Positions 25,171 through 34,588 are shown, numbered from the stretch's first letter. The stretch: DNA of 38,603 nt from an uncultured Pelagibacteraceae bacterium (GCA_902515205.1 CABXTU010000009.1:1-38603), one strand, 5' to 3'. The notes: generated by a model from the letters alone, not told the origin. Numbers and translations: made by a program.

Positions 25171-26314
25171 AAAACATATAATCATATTGATAATTCAATT
25201 TTTTGCTTATCAATTTTCTAATGCAAATATAGAAATAAAAGCTAGAACAGCTATTCTACAAGACTTTTTATCAGGAGAGATTCTATACGAGAAAGAAGCA
25301 GATATCTCAATCTATCCAGCCTCTATGACAAAAATTATGACATCTATAATTGCATTTGATTTGATCAAATCAGGTGACTTAGATTTAGATGAAAAATTTA
25401 TTATTTCAGAAAAAGCATGGCGTTTATCGACTGCAGGTTACTCTTCTATGTTTGTAATGATTGGAGATGAGGTTTCTGTAAGAGATTTGCTAAAAGGAAT
25501 AATTGTTGCCTCAGGAAATGATGCCTGTATAGCCTTGGCAGAAGGTATTGCCGGCACTGAGGAAGAGTTTGCTATTATGATGACTAGTAAAGCAGTTGAA
25601 ATTGGGATGTTAAATACGAACTTTGCCAATTCTTCAGGTATAAATGATCCAGATAATTATTCTACAGCTAGAGATATAATGTTGATGTCAAATTATCTTA
25701 TAAAAAATCATCCTGATTACTATGAGTGGTTTAAAGAAAAAGAATTTACATGGGATAGAACTGGTGGTGATCCAATAACTCAAGGGAATAGAAACCCATT
25801 GCTTTATAAAAATATGGGAGCAGATGGAATTAAAACAGGTTATCTTGCTGTGGAGAAGTATTCACTGGCATCATCTATGGAAAGAAAAGGAAGAAGATTA
25901 ATTGCTGTAGGTAGTGGTTTTGAGACAAAAAGTGAAAGATCTAGACAAAGTGTTAAACTTTTAACCTACGGACTTACAAATTTTGATTTAGTAAAAATTT
26001 CAAAAAAAGATGAGCCTTTTGATAGTTTGGAAGTTTGGTTAGGTAAAAACGATAAAGTTAAAGTTTATACAAATAAGGATATTTATAAAACTATTAAGAA
26101 AGGTCAAAAGAAAAAATTAAAGGCAAAAGTTGTTTATGATGGTCCAGTAGAAGCACCTATAAAAAAGGATCAAGTTTTAGCAAAACTAAAATTAATATAT
26201 GATGATGAATTGATAGGTGAATATGATCTATTAGCTTACAGTGATATTAAAAAAGTTAATATTTTCTCTAGATTGATCAAATCATTAAATTATTTAATTT
26301 GGGGTGATGTCTAA
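25163..26314 (+). CDS. dacA: D-alanyl-D-alanine carboxypeptidase (PBP5/6 family)
   Basis: Trims the terminal D-Ala of peptidoglycan stem peptides in the periplasm. The 383-residue protein has a signal peptide (hydrophobic 6-17, N-A-N near cleavage) and all three penicillin-binding motifs: S54-M-T-K57, S117-G-N119 and K224-T-G226. A C-terminal beta domain (about 290-365) and an amphipathic end (I-F-S-R-L-I-K-S-L-N-Y-L-I-W-G), likely a membrane anchor as in PBP5, complete it. It overlaps rlpA by 8 bases and tmk by 8, so wall-remodelling genes are coupled to replication genes in one operon. Confidence 0.93.
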   Translation: MFKKHIIILIIQFFAYQFSNANIEIKARTAILQDFLSGEILYEKEADISIYPASMTKIMTSIIAFDLIKSGDLDLDEKFIISEKAWRLSTAGYSSMFVMIGDEVSVRDLLKGIIVASGNDACIALAEGIAGTEEEFAIMMTSKAVEIGMLNTNFANSSGINDPDNYSTARDIMLMSNYLIKNHPDYYEWFKEKEFTWDRTGGDPITQGNRNPLLYKNMGADGIKTGYLAVEKYSLASSMERKGRRLIAVGSGFETKSERSRQSVKLLTYGLTNFDLVKISKKDEPFDSLEVWLGKNDKVKVYTNKDIYKTIKKGQKKKLKAKVVYDGPVEAPIKKDQVLAKLKLIYDDELIGEYDLLAYSDIKKVNIFSRLIKSLNYLIWGDV

Positions 26315-26918
26315 AAAACCTGTTATTGTATTCGAGGGTATAGAAGGTACCGGAAAAAGCTATCATATTTTGAATGTATCGAAATATTTAAAAAAAAGGA
26401 AAATTGACCACATCAAAATTCGAGAACCTGGCGGATCACAAAATGCCGAAAAAATTAGAAAAATAATTTTAGATAAAAAAACAAATTTTAATAAAGATAC
26501 TGATTTGCTTCTTTACTTAGCCGCTAGAAGTGAAAATTTACATCAATTAAGAACAAATTTTGGTAAAAAAATTATATTAATTGATAGGTTTATAGACTCC
26601 ACTATAGCTTATCAACATTATGGATTTGGTGTGAACTTAAAGTTAATTAACAAAATAAATAAATATCTTTTACAACAATTTGATGTTGATTTTACATTTT
26701 TAAATACTGTTGATAAAAAGAATATGATAAAGAGGTTAAATTCTAGAAAGTCGCTTAATAGATATGATAAATTTAACTTCAAATTTTACCAAAAAGTACA
26801 AAAAGGTTTTTTGCTTTTAGCAAAAAAAAATAAAAGGAAATATCAAGTAATTAACTCAAATTTAGATAAAGATAAAAATAAACTTTTGATAATTGAAAAA
26901 GTTAAAGAATTAATATGA
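26307..26918 (+). CDS. tmk: thymidylate kinase
   Basis: Phosphorylates dTMP to dTDP for DNA synthesis. From the ATG at 26307 the product is 203 residues; a GTG one codon earlier is the alternative start. It shows the P-loop F-E-G-I-E-G-T-G-K-S (9-18), the substrate segment R-E-P-G-G-S, L-L-Y-L-A-A-R-S-E-N and the D-R-F-I-D-S-T-I-A-Y-Q motif. The lid region is short and Lys/Arg-rich. It overlaps dacA by 8 bases and holB by 4, the conserved tmk-holB pairing. Confidence 0.93.
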   Translation: MSKKPVIVFEGIEGTGKSYHILNVSKYLKKRKIDHIKIREPGGSQNAEKIRKIILDKKTNFNKDTDLLLYLAARSENLHQLRTNFGKKIILIDRFIDSTIAYQHYGFGVNLKLINKINKYLLQQFDVDFTFLNTVDKKNMIKRLNSRKSLNRYDKFNFKFYQKVQKGFLLLAKKNKRKYQVINSNLDKDKNKLLIIEKVKELI

Positions 26919-27847
26919 ATGATTTGATACCTATAAATCAAACCAAACTTTTTGGTTTGGATAAATATTTTGATGAACTAATTGCATTAGATGAATCAGA
27001 TGTTTTACCAAATAAGATTTTATTTAGTGGTCCTAAAGGTCAGGGAAAATCTACTTTGATATATCATTTTGTTAATTATTGTTTATCAAAAAATGAAGAA
27101 TTTAATTATAATACAAATACTTTTGAAATTAATAGTGAAAATCATTCTTTTAAAACCACTCTTAATAAATCAAATCCCAATTTTATTTTAATTGATATTA
27201 GTTTAGAAAAAAAATTTATTGATATAAATCAAATTAGAAATTTAATAACAAACTTAAATAAATCGTCGTTTAATAACAAACCTAGGTTTGTACTTATTGA
27301 TAATATAGAATTTTTGAACATTAATTCAGTTAATGCTTTATTAAAGATTCTAGAAGAGCCATCAAATAAAGTTATTTTTTTTTTGGTTAATAATAATAAA
27401 AAAATTTTAAAAACTTTATCATCAAGATGTTTGAATTTTAGAATCTCACTATCTAATTATGAAAGTTTGCAAATTTCAGATAAGCTGTTAAATAAAAAGC
27501 TGCATGATGTTATTAATCCAGAATTAATAAACTATTATTTTACACCTGGAATTATTTTTAATTTAGCTAATTTTGGTTTTATTAACGATATTAATCTAAG
27601 AGATCTAAGTTTGAAAGATTTTTTAAAACTTTTGATAAAAGATCAATATTACAAAAAGAATGATTTTATTAAAAATTCAATTTTTGATTTTATTGAATTA
27701 TATTTTAGAAAAATTAATTTATCTTTTTCCGATCAAATATTTGTAAAATATAGTTATTTTTTACAAAGAATATCTCATACAAAAAAATTTAATTTGGATG
27801 AAGAGTCTTTATTCATGGAATTTAATAGTGAAATACTAAATGCATAA
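26915..27847 (+). CDS. holB: DNA polymerase III delta' subunit
   Basis: Stator of the clamp loader. The 310-residue protein has an AAA+ N-terminal domain with Walker A G-P-K-G-Q-G-K-S (39-46), the delta' signature I-N-S-V-N-A-L-L-K-I-L-E-E-P, and L-S-S-R-C (SRC sensor motif), followed by a poorly conserved helical C-terminus. The zinc-module cysteines of larger homologues are absent, as is common in small alphaproteobacterial versions. It lies between tmk and metG with overlaps of 4 and 8 bases. Confidence 0.9.
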   Translation: MNDLIPINQTKLFGLDKYFDELIALDESDVLPNKILFSGPKGQGKSTLIYHFVNYCLSKNEEFNYNTNTFEINSENHSFKTTLNKSNPNFILIDISLEKKFIDINQIRNLITNLNKSSFNNKPRFVLIDNIEFLNINSVNALLKILEEPSNKVIFFLVNNNKKILKTLSSRCLNFRISLSNYESLQISDKLLNKKLHDVINPELINYYFTPGIIFNLANFGFINDINLRDLSLKDFLKLLIKDQYYKKNDFIKNSIFDFIELYFRKINLSFSDQIFVKYSYFLQRISHTKKFNLDEESLFMEFNSEILNA

Positions 27848-29381
27848 GAATTTTTATATTACAACACCTATTTATTATCCTTCAGCTAGGCCTCATATGG
27901 GGCACGCATACTCAAGTATAATCGCCGATTTTTTTGCAAGATTTAAAAGAATTGATGGATTTAAAGTTAATTTTTTAACCGGTACAGATGAACATGGATT
28001 AAAAATTCAAAGGGCTGCTGAACAAAAGGGATTAGATCCTTTAAAATTTTGTGATGAAATAAGTCAAACTTTTAGAGATCTTTCAAAAACATTAAATCTT
28101 ACAAACAATGATTTTATTAGAACAACAGAATTACGTCATATTAATTCAGTCCAATATTTATGGAATGAATTAGAAAAAAGTAATGATATTTATCTTTCTA
28201 AATATTCTGGATGGTATTCTATTTCAGATGAAGCCTTTTATTCTGATGATGAAGTAGAAAATTTTGATGGCAAAAAGCGCTCCATCAACTCAAAATCTTT
28301 TGTTGAGTGGGTAGATGAAGAGTCTTATTTTTTTAGATTATCTAAGTGGGAAAAACCATTACTTAAATACTACGCTGACAATCCTGATTTTATTTCACCT
28401 CCCTCAAGAAAAAATGAAGTAATAAGTTTCGTTAAAGGCGGTTTAAAAGATCTTTCAATTAGTAGAAAAAGTTTTACTTGGGGTATTAAAGTGCCAAAAG
28501 ACAAAGATCACATTATCTATGTTTGGCTTGATGCTCTTACCAATTATATAAGCGCTCTTAATTATCCAGATTTAAATGACTCTTTGTTCAAAAACTTTTG
28601 GCCTGCATCAATCCATTTAATTGGTAAAGATATTTTAAGATTTCATGCTATTTATTGGCCAGCATTTTTACTAGCAGCTAAAATACCACCTCCAAAAAAA
28701 ATTTATGGACATGGATGGATACTTTCAGGAGAAGAAAAAATGTCCAAATCAAAAGGAAACATCTTAGATCCTATTGAAATAATTGATAAATATGGGATAG
28801 ATCCATTAAGATATTATCTAATAAAAGAAGTTTCGTTTGGTAACGATGGTAATATATCTCAAGAAAGACTTGAAGATTGCATTAATAGCGATTTAGCTAA
28901 TAATTTCGGAAACCTTTGTCAAAGAGTTACAACATTTACACTTAATAACTGTAATGGAACTATCCCAAAAGAAATTAAATTTGAAAAGGATGATCTTAAA
29001 ATATTAAATAAATTTAAAGATAATTTAAATATCATTAGACAGAAAATTGACAATCAAGACATAAATTTTTATATTGATTATATAGTTAATTCTTTATTTG
29101 AAGCTAATAAATATTTTAACGACCAAGAACCATGGAAAAAGAAAGATGATCTGGTTAGATTAAATACAATAGTTTATGCGACATTAGAGATTGTAAGAAA
29201 AATTAGTATTTTGCTATACCCTATAATTCCAGAAAGTTCTCTTAAGGCGTTGAAAATTTTTCAACTTCAAGAGAAAGATGTAAATTTGTCATCAATTGTA
29301 AATAATGATTTTTTATTGAAAGTTGATAAAATCAATAAAATAGATATTCTTTTTCAAAAGATAAAAAAAAATAATGATTGA
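27840..29381 (+). CDS. metG: methionyl-tRNA synthetase
   Basis: Charges initiator and elongator tRNA-Met. The 513-residue class I enzyme has P-I-Y-Y-P-S-A-R-P-H-M-G-H (HIGH motif at 19-22), T-G-T-D-E-H-G-L-K-I-Q (48-58), V-W-L-D-A-L-T-N-Y and K300-M-S-K-S304. The connective peptide (125-145, S-I-S-D-E-A-F-Y) lacks zinc-binding cysteine pairs, placing it in the zinc-free subgroup, and the C-terminal dimerisation domain is absent. It overlaps holB and tatD by 8 bases each. Confidence 0.95.
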   Translation: MHKNFYITTPIYYPSARPHMGHAYSSIIADFFARFKRIDGFKVNFLTGTDEHGLKIQRAAEQKGLDPLKFCDEISQTFRDLSKTLNLTNNDFIRTTELRHINSVQYLWNELEKSNDIYLSKYSGWYSISDEAFYSDDEVENFDGKKRSINSKSFVEWVDEESYFFRLSKWEKPLLKYYADNPDFISPPSRKNEVISFVKGGLKDLSISRKSFTWGIKVPKDKDHIIYVWLDALTNYISALNYPDLNDSLFKNFWPASIHLIGKDILRFHAIYWPAFLLAAKIPPPKKIYGHGWILSGEEKMSKSKGNILDPIEIIDKYGIDPLRYYLIKEVSFGNDGNISQERLEDCINSDLANNFGNLCQRVTTFTLNNCNGTIPKEIKFEKDDLKILNKFKDNLNIIRQKIDNQDINFYIDYIVNSLFEANKYFNDQEPWKKKDDLVRLNTIVYATLEIVRKISILLYPIIPESSLKALKIFQLQEKDVNLSSIVNNDFLLKVDKINKIDILFQKIKKNND

Positions 29382-30132
29382 TTCTCATTGTCATTTAGAT
29401 CACGAACCTCTATTAAGTAATTTGTCTGATGTTATAAAACGTTCCAAAGATGTTGGAATTAAAAAACTTTTAACGATTTCGACTTCTTTAGATAGTTTTG
29501 CTAGGGTTAAAGATATCATTAATATAGATGAAATTATATATGGAACAATTGGAATTCACCCACATGAAACTAAGGAAAATTTAGTTAGCTCAAACACAAT
29601 AGTAAAAAATTTTAATGAAAATAAAAAAATTATTGGAATAGGGGAAACAGGTTTAGATTTTTATTATAATAACAGTGATAGAGATAAACAAATTAAAAGT
29701 TTTAATGAACATATAATAGCAGCAATTGAAACAAACGCACCATTAATAATTCATTCTAGAAATGCTGAAGATGATACTTTTCATATTTTAGAAAAATATA
29801 AAAATAATAATCTTAAAATTCTTATGCATTGCTTTACAGGTTCAAAAAATTTTGCAGAAAAGCTTCTTAATCTAAATGCTTTTTTTTCAGCCAGTGGAAT
29901 AATAACTTTTAAAAACTCAATTGAGCTTCAAGAAATATTCAAGTTTCTTCCTTTAAATAAAATTCTTATTGAAACTGATAGCCCGTTCCTTACACCAGTG
30001 CCTAATAGAGGAAAGAAAAATGAACCATCATTTATTGATCATACTGCTCAAAAGTTAGCAGAATTAAAGAGTATCTCAAAGTCTGAACTTATCAAGATTA
30101 CTACTGATAATTTTAACAAACTTTTTGGTTAA
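29374..30132 (+). CDS. tatD: TatD family metal-dependent hydrolase
   Basis: Member of the TatD DNase/hydrolase family; bacterial members act as 3' exonucleases on DNA/RNA or have unsettled substrates, and are not part of the Tat translocase. The 252-residue TIM barrel has metal ligands in M-I-D-S-H-C-H-L-D (H5, H7), G-I-G-E-T-G-L-D-F-Y, I-I-H-S-R-N-A, L-M-H-C-F-T-G and I-E-T-D-S-P-F-L-T-P. Linked to metG by an 8-base overlap, as in many bacteria. Confidence 0.92.
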   Translation: MIDSHCHLDHEPLLSNLSDVIKRSKDVGIKKLLTISTSLDSFARVKDIINIDEIIYGTIGIHPHETKENLVSSNTIVKNFNENKKIIGIGETGLDFYYNNSDRDKQIKSFNEHIIAAIETNAPLIIHSRNAEDDTFHILEKYKNNNLKILMHCFTGSKNFAEKLLNLNAFFSASGIITFKNSIELQEIFKFLPLNKILIETDSPFLTPVPNRGKKNEPSFIDHTAQKLAELKSISKSELIKITTDNFNKLFG

Positions 30133-30140
30133 ATCATCTT

Positions 30141-30911
30141 ATGAAATTTATTATTTTAGGATGTGGTAGTTCAATGGGCGTCCCCAGACCAGATGGTTTT
30201 TTTGGGAATTGTGACCCAAAAAATAAAAGAAATTATAGAACAAGATGTTCGGCACTACTAAAAACATCAGATGAGAACATACTAATAGATACGTCTCCAG
30301 ATTTGAGACAACAGTTATTAAGGCATAAAATAAAAAAAATCGATAGAGTTTTATATTCACATATGCATGCAGATCAAACTCATGGTATAAATGATTTAAG
30401 ATCATTTTTTTTAAAAAATAAAAAACCCTTGAGTGTTATTGCAGATAAACCAACATCTATCCATCTAAAGAAATCTTTTTCATATTGTTTTCAGAGTTTT
30501 AACAAAGAATATCCAGCAACATTAAAATTAAAAATGATAACTAAAAATATTTTAATTAATGATTTAAAAAAAAAACTTTACATAAAATCAGTGAAGGTCA
30601 AACATGGTTCTGTTCATTCCATTTGTTATATAGTTGATAAAAAGTTAGCATACATAAGTGATGTTAGTAAAATTTATAGTAAAGATTTTAAATTTTTTAA
30701 AAATCTTAAATATTTAATTTTAGACTGTCTTTGGTATAGGAGCCATCCGTCTCATTTAAATTTAGAAACATCTTTAAATCTCATAAAGATTTTTTCTCCT
30801 AAGAAAGCAATTCTTACAAATTTACACTCAGATTTAGATTATAACGTACTTAAAAAAAAATTGCCTAAAAAGATAATTCCAGCATATGATGGTTTAACCT
30901 TAAATTTATAA
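30141..30911 (+). CDS. metallo-beta-lactamase-fold hydrolase, PhnP-like
   Basis: Cytoplasmic MBL-fold phosphodiesterase-type enzyme, substrate unknown. The 256-residue protein has G-C-G-S-S-M-G-V-P (7-15), N-Y-R-T-R-C-S-A-L-L, I-L-I-D-T-S-P-D-L-R and the metal motif S-H-M-H-A-D-Q-T-H-G (73-82), plus later V-K-H-G, Y-I-S-D-V-S and a C-terminal histidine in L-T-N-L-H-S-D-L. The family core is H-x-H-x-D-H; here the last histidine is glutamine (Q79), so the second metal site may be altered. It ends the metG-tatD operon, the usual alphaproteobacterial order, and overlaps the convergent peroxidase gene by 6 bases. Confidence 0.88.
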   Translation: MKFIILGCGSSMGVPRPDGFFGNCDPKNKRNYRTRCSALLKTSDENILIDTSPDLRQQLLRHKIKKIDRVLYSHMHADQTHGINDLRSFFLKNKKPLSVIADKPTSIHLKKSFSYCFQSFNKEYPATLKLKMITKNILINDLKKKLYIKSVKVKHGSVHSICYIVDKKLAYISDVSKIYSKDFKFFKNLKYLILDCLWYRSHPSHLNLETSLNLIKIFSPKKAILTNLHSDLDYNVLKKKLPKKIIPAYDGLTLNL

Positions 30912-31451
30912 GACTTCTTCTATTTTGCTAATTATTTTTTTTGATGTTGGTTTTGTAAATGATGTAAATGTATCCTCAATTTTACCTTGTTTATTAATCA
31001 AAATTTTGTGAAAATTCCATTTAGGAATTGCCGATTTACCATAATTTTTTTTTGCCCACTTAAACAAATCATGAGCCCGATCTCCTTTTACATCAGTAAT
31101 TTTTGATAGCGGAAAGTTTATATCAAAATTTACTTTACAAAATTCTTTGACTTCTGAATTACTTTTTTTTTCTTGGTTAAATGAATTAGAAGGAACACCA
31201 AGAACAACTAAGCCCTTTGATTTATATTTTTCCCATAATATCTGTAAGTCATCATACTGTTTAGTAAAGCCACAATAACTTGCTGTATTAACAATCAAAA
31301 CAACTTTATTTTTATAATCATCAAAATCAATTATTTCACCATTAATACTTTCTATGCTAAAATCATAAAATATTTTTTCATAATTTGCCATCGCCGAACT
31401 TTTAAAAAAAAACATACAAGTTATAAGACTAATAAATATTATTTTTTTCAT
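30906..31451 (-). CDS. glutathione peroxidase family protein, exported
   Basis: Thiol peroxidase that reduces hydrogen or lipid peroxides. The 181-residue product begins with a signal peptide (residues 1-22, with S-S-A-M-A before the mature start), so it is probably periplasmic. The catalytic tetrad is complete: C60 (N-T-A-S-Y-C-G-F-T), Q93 (P-S-N-S-F-N-Q), and W145/N146 (W-N-F). Cysteine replaces selenocysteine, as usual in bacteria. C105 (in E-F-C-K-V-N-F) may be the resolving cysteine of thioredoxin-dependent members. It lies 9 bases downstream of nhaA on the same strand. Confidence 0.92.
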   Translation of the reverse strand: MKKIIFISLITCMFFFKSSAMANYEKIFYDFSIESINGEIIDFDDYKNKVVLIVNTASYCGFTKQYDDLQILWEKYKSKGLVVLGVPSNSFNQEKKSNSEVKEFCKVNFDINFPLSKITDVKGDRAHDLFKWAKKNYGKSAIPKWNFHKILINKQGKIEDTFTSFTKPTSKKIISKIEEVL

Positions 31452-31460
31452 TTATAAAAT

Positions 31461-32633
31461 TTATTTATTAGGAGTAAGTAATATTATAAAATAGCCAAAT
31501 AAAGTGGATAATAATGACCCAGTCAGCACCCCTATCTTTACACCGTCCATATATTGAACATTTTCAACGAATGCTAAGTTTCCAACAAAAAGACTCATTG
31601 TAAATCCAATTCCCGTTAGTACTCCGACACCATAAAGATTATACCAATTAGTATTATTTGGCATTTGAGCGATTTTTGTTTTTACAGAAACATAAGAAAA
31701 TAAAAATACACCCAATTGCTTACCAACAAATAATCCTAATAAAATACCTAAGGGTACTTTGTTTAATAAAGATGCAAAAGACAAACCTTCTAAAGATACT
31801 CCTGCATTTGCAAAAGCAAAAAGAGGCATAATACCAAAAGCTACGTAAGGACTAATAGCGTGTTCGATCTTAATTAATAATGAAAAATCTTTCTCTTTTT
31901 TTCTATGTGGTATGGTCATGGCTAATAAAACACCTGCTATAGTTGCATGAACACCTGAATTGTGTGTGAAGTCCCACAGAAAAATTCCTACAATCAAATA
32001 GGGTAAAAATTTCTTGATATTAAATTTATTAATAATAAGTAAAATTATAAATGCTAGTATCATTAGACTTAAATATTTGATACTTAAGTTGCCAGAGTAG
32101 AATAGGGCTATAATAACTATTGCTCCAAGATCGTCGATTATTGCTAGCGCTGTTAAAAAAACTTTTAAAGATAATGGAACTCTTTTACCTAGTAGTGACA
32201 AAACACCTAATGAAAATGCGATATCAGTCGCAGATGGTATGGCCCAACCATTTAGGGTTTCACTGTCACCAAAATTAATGAATACATAAAATAACGCAGG
32301 AACAAGCATTCCACCGACAGCTGCAATTATTGGAAGTAATGCTTGCCTTATATTTGAAAGTTCACCTTGTAAGAACTCTCTTTTGATTTCTAAAGTTACA
32401 AAAAAGAAGAATATTGCCATTAAGGCATCATTTATCCAGTGGATAACAGACAATTTTAAGCCAAAATTATTAATCCCAATAAACAAATATTTATTTAATG
32501 TTGAAAAATATAATTCTGCTAAGCTTGAATTACTTATTATTAAAGCAATTATAGCAGCAAAAAGTAAAACTAATCCACTTGAAGCTTCAAGTTTAAAAAA
32601 CCATTTAAAAGGTTTCGATAAATAATTAATCAT
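31461..32633 (-). CDS. nhaA: Na+/H+ antiporter NhaA
   Basis: Exports sodium in exchange for protons, fitting a marine organism. The 390-residue protein has about twelve helices and the family's key residues: D167-D168 in L-A-I-I-D-D-L-G-A-I (ion-binding pair equivalent to Escherichia coli D163/D164), D137 in P-S-A-T-D-I-A-F, and F-F-F-V-T-L-E-I-K-R-E. The C-terminal half shows G-V-L-T-G-I-G-F-T-M-S-L-F. It starts two bases after the end of the zinc-ribbon gene and shares its transcription direction, so the two probably form a unit. Confidence 0.95.
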   Translation of the reverse strand: MINYLSKPFKWFFKLEASSGLVLLFAAIIALIISNSSLAELYFSTLNKYLFIGINNFGLKLSVIHWINDALMAIFFFFVTLEIKREFLQGELSNIRQALLPIIAAVGGMLVPALFYVFINFGDSETLNGWAIPSATDIAFSLGVLSLLGKRVPLSLKVFLTALAIIDDLGAIVIIALFYSGNLSIKYLSLMILAFIILLIINKFNIKKFLPYLIVGIFLWDFTHNSGVHATIAGVLLAMTIPHRKKEKDFSLLIKIEHAISPYVAFGIMPLFAFANAGVSLEGLSFASLLNKVPLGILLGLFVGKQLGVFLFSYVSVKTKIAQMPNNTNWYNLYGVGVLTGIGFTMSLFVGNLAFVENVQYMDGVKIGVLTGSLLSTLFGYFIILLTPNK

Positions 32634-32635
32634 TT

Positions 32636-33124
32636 TTATACCAAATCACTCATAAAAAGTTTTATATCCTCTATTGTTTCATAAAGATTGAATAATAAAA
32701 ATTCTAAATTAGGAAAATAGCTATAAAGTGGAGATTTAAAAGTATCTAAAAAAATAATAAATGCAGTAAAAGAAACAACTAATACAAGTGTATAAGATAA
32801 AATTTTTGCAAAGGTAAAATTGGATTTAGTTTGATATTTTATTATTTCAGAACCTTTTTTAACTTTTTGTTGTATATGATTTCTTTTTAGTTTGTTGTTA
32901 ATTTTTATTTTAGTGTTTATATCTTTTTTTAAAGTTTCCTTTTTTTTTATCTCATTCTTTACAGAAATTAAATTTGGGGATTTTTTAATAACTTGATCAT
33001 CTTTTTTTTTTTTAAAATACCATACATGGTTACAAGAACCACACTGTATAGTTCTTCCTTCATAAGGTATAAGTTCAGAATTGATAGTAAACTTTTTAGT
33101 ACAATTAACGCATTCTATAATCAT
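32636..33124 (-). CDS. zinc-ribbon (MJ0042-type) single-pass membrane protein
   Basis: Function unknown. The 162-residue protein begins with a zinc ribbon (C5-V-N-C8 ... C28-G-S-C31 followed by H-V-W), characteristic of the MJ0042 N-terminal domain found in many alphaproteobacterial proteins. A Lys-rich, low-complexity linker (about 38-100) follows, then one membrane helix (about 107-127) and a short tail. The ribbon would be cytoplasmic. A regulatory or envelope-linked role is possible, but nothing in the sequence identifies it. It is the first gene of a minus-strand unit with nhaA and is divergent from tRNA-Pro across a 93-base gap in which I see no further gene. Confidence 0.85.
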   Translation of the reverse strand: MIIECVNCTKKFTINSELIPYEGRTIQCGSCNHVWYFKKKKDDQVIKKSPNLISVKNEIKKKETLKKDINTKIKINNKLKRNHIQQKVKKGSEIIKYQTKSNFTFAKILSYTLVLVVSFTAFIIFLDTFKSPLYSYFPNLEFLLFNLYETIEDIKLFMSDLV

Positions 33125-33217
33125 TATGTTTATATAGCAGATTCTAATCAGAATTTCTTTATTTTAGGTATCTTTATACTTTTAAATAATAAATAAGTAC
33201 TGTATTAGTAATTGTTT

Positions 33218-33294
<77 letters not shown>

Positions 33295-33303
33295 CAACTA
33301 TTT

Positions 33304-33585
33304 ATGAAAAAAGCAAAGATATATATACCCAATAAAAGCCCGATGCAATCTGGTTTGGGAAAGACAGTCAAATGGGTTTTGGAGTTTGAAACTAAAGATC
33401 CAACTAAAAATCAATTAATGGGGTGGGAAAGTTCGTCCGATACTTACACAGAGTTAAAATTAGAATTTTCTTCTAAAGAACATGCTATTAACTACGCAAA
33501 AAAAAAAAAGATTAATTACGAATTAATTGAACCAAAAGAAAGAAAATTTGTTAAAAAATCTTATGCAGATAACTTTTTAAACTAA
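33304..33585 (+). CDS. NADH dehydrogenase accessory subunit, NDUFS4 (ETC complex I 18 kDa) family
   Basis: Supernumerary complex I subunit conserved between Alphaproteobacteria and mitochondria; it stabilises the NADH-oxidising arm. The 93-residue protein starts A-K-I-Y-I-P-N-K-S-P-M-Q-S-G, then W-V-L-E-F-E, the family signature L-M-G-W-E-S-S-S-D-T, F-S-S-K-E-H-A-I-N-Y-A-K and K-S-Y-A-D-N-F near the end. It is far from any visible nuo cluster. No ribosome binding site can be placed in the 9 bases between tRNA-Pro and the ATG. It lies 4 bases before the SbmA-type gene. Confidence 0.9.
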   Translation: MKKAKIYIPNKSPMQSGLGKTVKWVLEFETKDPTKNQLMGWESSSDTYTELKLEFSSKEHAINYAKKKKINYELIEPKERKFVKKSYADNFLN

Positions 33586-33589
33586 AATT

Positions 33590-34588
33590 ATGTTTAAATT
33601 TTTTACAGATAAAAGATGGCATTTATGGAGCATTGGAGGAACAATACTAATTCTTGCTGCAACTTGGTATCAAGTACAGTTGGATGTAAGAATAAACGAA
33701 TGGTTTGGTGAATTTTATGATACTTTACAAAAAGCTTTGGCCGAACCCGGAGCGGTAACAGAAAAAGAATTTATTGCTTATCTTTTTACTTTTGCAAAAA
33801 TTGCAGCAATCTACATATTAGTTGTAATACTGAGTGATTATTTTACAAGTCACTGGACTTTCAGATGGAGAACTGCAATGGCTCATTTTTATCATGATAA
33901 TTGGAATTTTGCATCTTCTATAGAGGGAGCTTCTCAAAGAGTTCAAGAAGATACTCTTAAATTTGCGAGAATAATGGAAGGTTTAGGTGCCGAGCTCTTG
34001 AGAAGTGTTATGACATTAATTGCATTTACTCCAATTTTGTGGGGGCTTTCTAAAAGCATAACTGTACTTCCATGGATAGGGGAAGTTAATCATGCATTAG
34101 TTTGGGTAGCAATTATCTCGGCTTTAGGTGGTACATTTATTCTTGCAGCTGTAGGAATTAAATTACCTGGCATAGAATATGATATTCAAAAAGAAGAAGC
34201 CGCATATAGAAAAGAATTAGTTCTTGGTGAAGATTTTAAGGAAAGTGCTCAACCAGCTAGAATTGATGATTTATACGGAGGTGTAAGAAAAATACATTAT
34301 AAAATGTATTTTCATTATTTATATTTTAACGCTGTTAAGTGGAGTTACTTACAAGGCATGGTTATTGTTCCTTATCTTGCATTAGCGCCAACGATAGTAA
34401 CTGGAGCGATTACTTTAGGTTTTGTCCAGCAAATTATTAGAGCATTTGGACGTGTCGAAACTTCGCTACAATACTTAGTAAGAAGTTGGCCAATAATAGT
34501 TGAATTAATATCAGTTTGGAAAAGACTTAACGAATTTGAAAATAAATTAAAAATTAATACTGAAAAATTATCTAAAGAAGAAGTTTAG
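33590..34588 (+). CDS. SbmA/BacA-like inner-membrane transporter
   Basis: SbmA/BacA proteins use the proton gradient to import peptides and some peptide-like antibiotics; BacA also affects lipid A in rhizobia. The 332-residue product is shorter than those (about 400-420). Features that fit: W-Y-Q-V-Q-L-D-V-R-I-N-E-W-F-G-E-F-Y-D near the first helix, L-S-D-Y-F-T-S-H-W-T-F-R-W-R-T-A-M, R-V-Q-E-D-T-L-K-F-A, Y-R-K-E-L-V-L-G-E-D and Y-L-V-R-S-W-P-I-I-V-E-L at the C-terminal end. About six to seven helices are predicted and no ATP-binding domain is present. Its bases look less AT-biased than those of its neighbours, which could reflect strong constraint or later acquisition. Confidence 0.85.
   Translation: MFKFFTDKRWHLWSIGGTILILAATWYQVQLDVRINEWFGEFYDTLQKALAEPGAVTEKEFIAYLFTFAKIAAIYILVVILSDYFTSHWTFRWRTAMAHFYHDNWNFASSIEGASQRVQEDTLKFARIMEGLGAELLRSVMTLIAFTPILWGLSKSITVLPWIGEVNHALVWVAIISALGGTFILAAVGIKLPGIEYDIQKEEAAYRKELVLGEDFKESAQPARIDDLYGGVRKIHYKMYFHYLYFNAVKWSYLQGMVIVPYLALAPTIVTGAITLGFVQQIIRAFGRVETSLQYLVRSWPIIVELISVWKRLNEFENKLKINTEKLSKEEV

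Noticed and set aside
32993-33196. 67-codon plus-strand frame running from the zinc-ribbon gene into the gap before tRNA-Pro
   Set aside because: Two thirds is antisense to the zinc-ribbon domain, and the remainder (33125-33196) shows no ribosome binding site or recognisable protein character.
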